From Actinoplanes ianthinogenes (GTDB lineage: Bacteria > Actinomycetota > Actinomycetes > Mycobacteriales > Micromonosporaceae), in assembly GCF_018324205.1 (NCBI RefSeq), contig NZ_AP023356.1, positions 4,667,501-4,731,500 on the forward strand: a DNA stretch of 64,000 nt. The letters run 5' to 3'. Positions within the stretch are counted from its first letter, which is position 1, and the number at the start of each line of letters is the position of its first letter. Shown here piece after piece: positions 61,515-64,000 of the stretch. The position numbers were made by a program, and so were the translations under genes. A model generated the notes under the pieces. It was given only the letters and a program-made list of their open reading frames with translations, made no database searches and was not told the DNA's origin.

Positions 61515-61943
61515 CTAGTTCACCTGGTCCGCGATCTGGCGCTTGAGCCGCGCCAGGATCGCCGTGCCGCCGCGGACGCGCAGCGGACTGATCGCCTGGG
61601 CCAGCCCCATCCGCGCGTAGAGATCGTCGGGCACGGCCAGGATCTCGGTCGCCGACGCCCCGGCCAGCCCCTCGGCGAGGATGCCGGCGAAAGCCCGGGT
61701 GGTGGGCGCCTCCGGCGGGCAGTCGAACCAGGTGGTCACCGTGGCGTCCGGTCGCACCTCGGCGCGGAGGAAGAACGCGGTCTGACACTCCGGCACCTGC
61801 TCCATGCCGTCGTGCCCGGCCAGCTCGGCGGGCAGCGGTGGCACCGCGTCGGAGAACTCCAGCAGCATCTCCAGGACCACCTCACGGGGTGCGGAGGCGA
61901 AATCCTCGACGATCTCGGCCAGCTTCGGCGGCATGTCGGTCAC
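61515..61943 (-). CDS. SufE family sulfur-acceptor protein
   Basis: GTG 61943 gives 142 residues ('MTDMPPKLAEIVEDFASAPR'). The SufE fold motif 'VPECQTAFFL' holds the persulfide-accepting cysteine. It activates cysteine desulfurase and carries sulfur to Fe-S cluster assembly. A TTG three codons and an ATG two codons away are alternative starts; no strong ribosome binding site decides. No desulfurase gene is adjacent. Confidence 0.88.
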   Translation of the reverse strand: MTDMPPKLAEIVEDFASAPREVVLEMLLEFSDAVPPLPAELAGHDGMEQVPECQTAFFLRAEVRPDATVTTWFDCPPEAPTTRAFAGILAEGLAGASATEILAVPDDLYARMGLAQAISPLRVRGGTAILARLKRQIADQVN

Positions 61944-61979
61944 GAAGACCAACTTAGCGCCGTCACCGGGCGGACCGGG

Positions 61980-62369
61980 TCAGGCGGCGGCCGAGCTGGT
62001 GACGAGGGCCACGTCACTGAGGCTGATCAGGCCGACCACCTGGCGGTCGGCGTCGCAGACGAGGAGGCGGCGGACCGAGCGGGAGCGCATGGCCTGGACC
62101 GCCTCCTCCACGGTGGCGCTCTGCTCGATCATGATCAGCTCACGGGTGGCGATCGCCCCGAGCGTGGTGCCGGCCGGCGGGAGGCCCTCGGCGATCGCCC
62201 GCACCACGATGTCCCGGTCGGTGACGATGCCGGCCATGGTCGGGCCGTGCGTCACCACCACGTCGCCGATGCCCTGGTCGCGCATCGCCTGCGCGGCCTC
62301 GTCGAGAGCCGTGTCCTCGGGCAGGTAGACCACCCGCCGGGTCATCGCGTCCGCCACCAGCCTGGCCAT
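61980..62369 (-). CDS. CBS domain protein
   Basis: ATG 62369 behind GGGAGG gives 129 residues, entirely a tandem CBS pair (about 8-60 and 72-125; 'MRDQGIGDVVVTHGPTMAGI', 'RSRSVRRLLVCDADRQVVGL'). Such stand-alone pairs bind adenine nucleotides and regulate partner proteins. The partner is unknown. It starts 28 bases after the proS stop. Confidence 0.9.
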   Translation of the reverse strand: MARLVADAMTRRVVYLPEDTALDEAAQAMRDQGIGDVVVTHGPTMAGIVTDRDIVVRAIAEGLPPAGTTLGAIATRELIMIEQSATVEEAVQAMRSRSVRRLLVCDADRQVVGLISLSDVALVTSSAAA

Positions 62370-62397
62370 GCCATCGCCTCCCGCCGTCGATCCGTCC

Positions 62398-64000
62398 CTA
62401 TCCCAGTGTTGCCGCGATGACCCCCGGGACGTCCACAAGGGGCACGTCCTGTCGCTCGCCGGTGCGGCGATCCCGCACCTCGGCGAAACCCTCGGCCAGG
62501 CGACGGCCGACCACCACGGCCCGTGGGATGCCGATCAGCTCGGCGTCGGTGAACTTCACCCCGGCCGACACGTTCGGCCGGTCGTCGACCAGCACGCGGA
62601 GCCCGGCCCGGGACAGGGTCTCGCCCAGGGCCAGCGCCGCCTCCACCTGACCGTCCCGGCCGGCCGCCACGAGGTGCACGTCGGCCGGGGCGACCGCGTC
62701 CGGCCAGCACAGTCCCCGCTCGTCATGGTGCTGCTCGGCGATCGCGGCGACCGCCCGGGACACGCCGATGCCGTAGCAGCCCATCGTCGGCCGGACCGGC
62801 TTGCCGTCGGCGCCCAGCACGTCCACCTTGAACGCGTCGGTGTAGCGCCGGCCGAGCTGGAAGATGTGCCCGATCTCGATGCCCCGCCGCATGGTCAGCG
62901 AGCCGTCGGCGCAGGACGGGCACGGGTCGCCGGCCCGGACCTCGGCCGCCTCGATCGTGCCGTCCGGCGTGAAGTCCCGGCCGGCCACCACGTCGGTGGC
63001 GTGCTTGCCGGCCTCGTTGGCGCCGGTCAGCCAGGCGGTGCCGGACACGACCCGCGGGTCGACCAGGTAGCGCACCGCGATGCCCTGCGGGCCGAGATAA
63101 CCCTTCACCAGGTCGGGACGGGACGCGAAGTCGTCGAAGAGGGTGGCGGTGGCCGGGGCGAGCACCCCGTTCAGCCGTTTCAGGTCGACCTCACGGTCGC
63201 CGGGCAGGCCGATCGCCACCACCTCGTCCCCGCGGCCCGGGTGGTGCACGGTGACCACCACGTTCTTCAGGGTGTCGGCGGCGGTCCAGTCGGATCGGTC
63301 GCCGAGCCGGCGCTCGTTGGCCAGCTCGACCAGGGCGGCGATGGTCGGGGTGTCCGGGGTGTCGTGCACGGCGAGCGGGGGTGCGGTGACCTCCCGGATG
63401 GGCGGCGCCGGGGTCACCACGGCCTCCGTGTTCGCCGCGTAGTCGCAACCGGTGCAGCCGACGAAGGTGTCCTCGCCGACCTCGGCCGTGGCCAGGAACT
63501 CCTCGGACGCCGAGCCGCCCATCGCACCGGAGACCGCCGAGACGACGGTGTGCCGCAGGCCGAGGCGCTCGAAGACGCGTTGATAGGTGGCGCGCATCAC
63601 GCCGTACGAAAATTGCAGGCCCTCGTCGTCCAGGTCGAAGGAGTAAGCGTCCTTCATCAGGAACTCGCGGCCGCGGAGCAGGCCGCCGCGCGGCCGGGCC
63701 TCGTCGCGGAACTTGGTCTGGATCTGGAAGAGCAGCACCGGGAAGTCCCGATAGGAGCTGGTCATGTCCTGCACGAGCAGGGTGAACATCTCCTCGTGGG
63801 TGGGCGCGAGCAGGTGCTCGGCGTCGCGGCGGTCGCGCAGGGTGAAGATGTCGTCGCCATACTCCGTCCAGCGGCCGCTCACCTCGTAGGGCTCGCGCGG
63901 GAGCAGGGACGGGAAGGCGACCTCCTGGCCGCCGGCGGCGATCACCTCCGCCCGGACGATCGCGGCGACCCGGTCCAGCACCAGCTTGCCGAGCGGGAGC
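62398..64000 (-). CDS. proS: Prolyl-tRNA synthetase (5' end beyond the window)
   Basis: Charges tRNA-Pro. The frame is open to the window edge, reading PLGKLVLDRVAAIVRAEV there, so about 45 N-terminal residues are missing. The 534 visible residues include class II motif 2 ('QTKFRDEARPRGGLLRGREF'), the editing insertion (about 220-380), motif 3 ('GCYGIGVSRAVAAIAEQHHD') and the anticodon-binding domain. This is the long bacterial-type ProS with the INS editing domain. Confidence 0.97.
   Translation of the reverse strand, partial: LPLGKLVLDRVAAIVRAEVIAAGGQEVAFPSLLPREPYEVSGRWTEYGDDIFTLRDRRDAEHLLAPTHEEMFTLLVQDMTSSYRDFPVLLFQIQTKFRDEARPRGGLLRGREFLMKDAYSFDLDDEGLQFSYGVMRATYQRVFERLGLRHTVVSAVSGAMGGSASEEFLATAEVGEDTFVGCTGCDYAANTEAVVTPAPPIREVTAPPLAVHDTPDTPTIAALVELANERRLGDRSDWTAADTLKNVVVTVHHPGRGDEVVAIGLPGDREVDLKRLNGVLAPATATLFDDFASRPDLVKGYLGPQGIAVRYLVDPRVVSGTAWLTGANEAGKHATDVVAGRDFTPDGTIEAAEVRAGDPCPSCADGSLTMRRGIEIGHIFQLGRRYTDAFKVDVLGADGKPVRPTMGCYGIGVSRAVAAIAEQHHDERGLCWPDAVAPADVHLVAAGRDGQVEAALALGETLSRAGLRVLVDDRPNVSAGVKFTDAELIGIPRAVVVGRRLAEGFAEVRDRRTGERQDVPLVDVPGVIAATLG

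Overview
The window is high-GC actinobacterial chromosome spanning the replication origin. Gene content and order (rpmH-dnaA-dnaN-gnd-recF-DUF721-gyrB-gyrA-DUF3566, tRNA-Ile, tRNA-Ala), palindromic GTTTCACGTGAAAC parS sites and paired SigE-family sigma factors point to Micromonosporaceae, probably Actinoplanes or a close relative. The genus is an inference from layout only; no 16S gene is present.

Layout. (a) 0-7.4 kb: a minus-strand cell-wall cluster DUF5318 > class A PBP > GT87 glycosyltransferase, divergent from PadR > inositol-3-phosphate synthase. This is the neighbourhood of mycobacterial Rv0046c-Rv0051. (b) 7.4-11.3 kb: ogt and two tandem SigE-family sigma/membrane beta-propeller pairs. 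(c) 11.3-24.7 kb: cca, a hypothetical gene, murJ (with an apparent frameshift in its N-terminal extension), a separate membrane pseudokinase, sigM and its anti-sigma partner, trxB-trxA, cwlM, a GNAT gene, an aminotransferase and a Ddl-like ATP-grasp gene. (d) 24.7-33.2 kb: a HIT-like gene, then about 6.1 kb with no credible gene but with parS sites, DnaA boxes, iteron-like repeats and several tandem repeats, then a VC0807-like membrane gene. (e) 33.2-39.9 kb, minus strand: rpmH, rnpA, yidD, yidC, jag, rsmG, parA, parB. (f) 40.5-56.7 kb, plus strand: dnaA, oriC (42.3-43.75 kb), dnaN, gnd, recF, DUF721, a TIMP-like protein, gyrB, gyrA, DUF3566, tRNA-Ile, DLW-39, tRNA-Ala. (g) 56.8-64 kb: an RTX-repeat secreted protein, NUDIX, a membrane protein, acyltransferase-3, YbaK, DsbA-like, SufE, a CBS protein and the truncated proS.

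How the genes work together. The core is the origin-proximal machinery: initiation (DnaA/oriC/DnaN), topology (GyrBA), segregation (ParAB with at least eight perfect and two near-perfect parS sites), and peptidoglycan assembly with its regulators (PBP, MurJ, pseudokinase, CwlM-like). The thioredoxin pair has a SigR/SigH-type promoter.

Most unusual points: a 713-residue ParA whose roughly 430-residue disordered N-terminus contains three in-frame parS sites, each read as Val-Ser-Arg-Glu-Thr; an 11-kb parS archipelago over a gene desert; a compact module (27.68-27.93 kb) of three 11-bp-phased GCTACGGA repeats, DnaA boxes and two parS sites; and two reading-frame breaks (murJ and DUF721 N-termini), each repaired by adding one base to a homopolymer. 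All calls come from reading the sequence; no database search was run.
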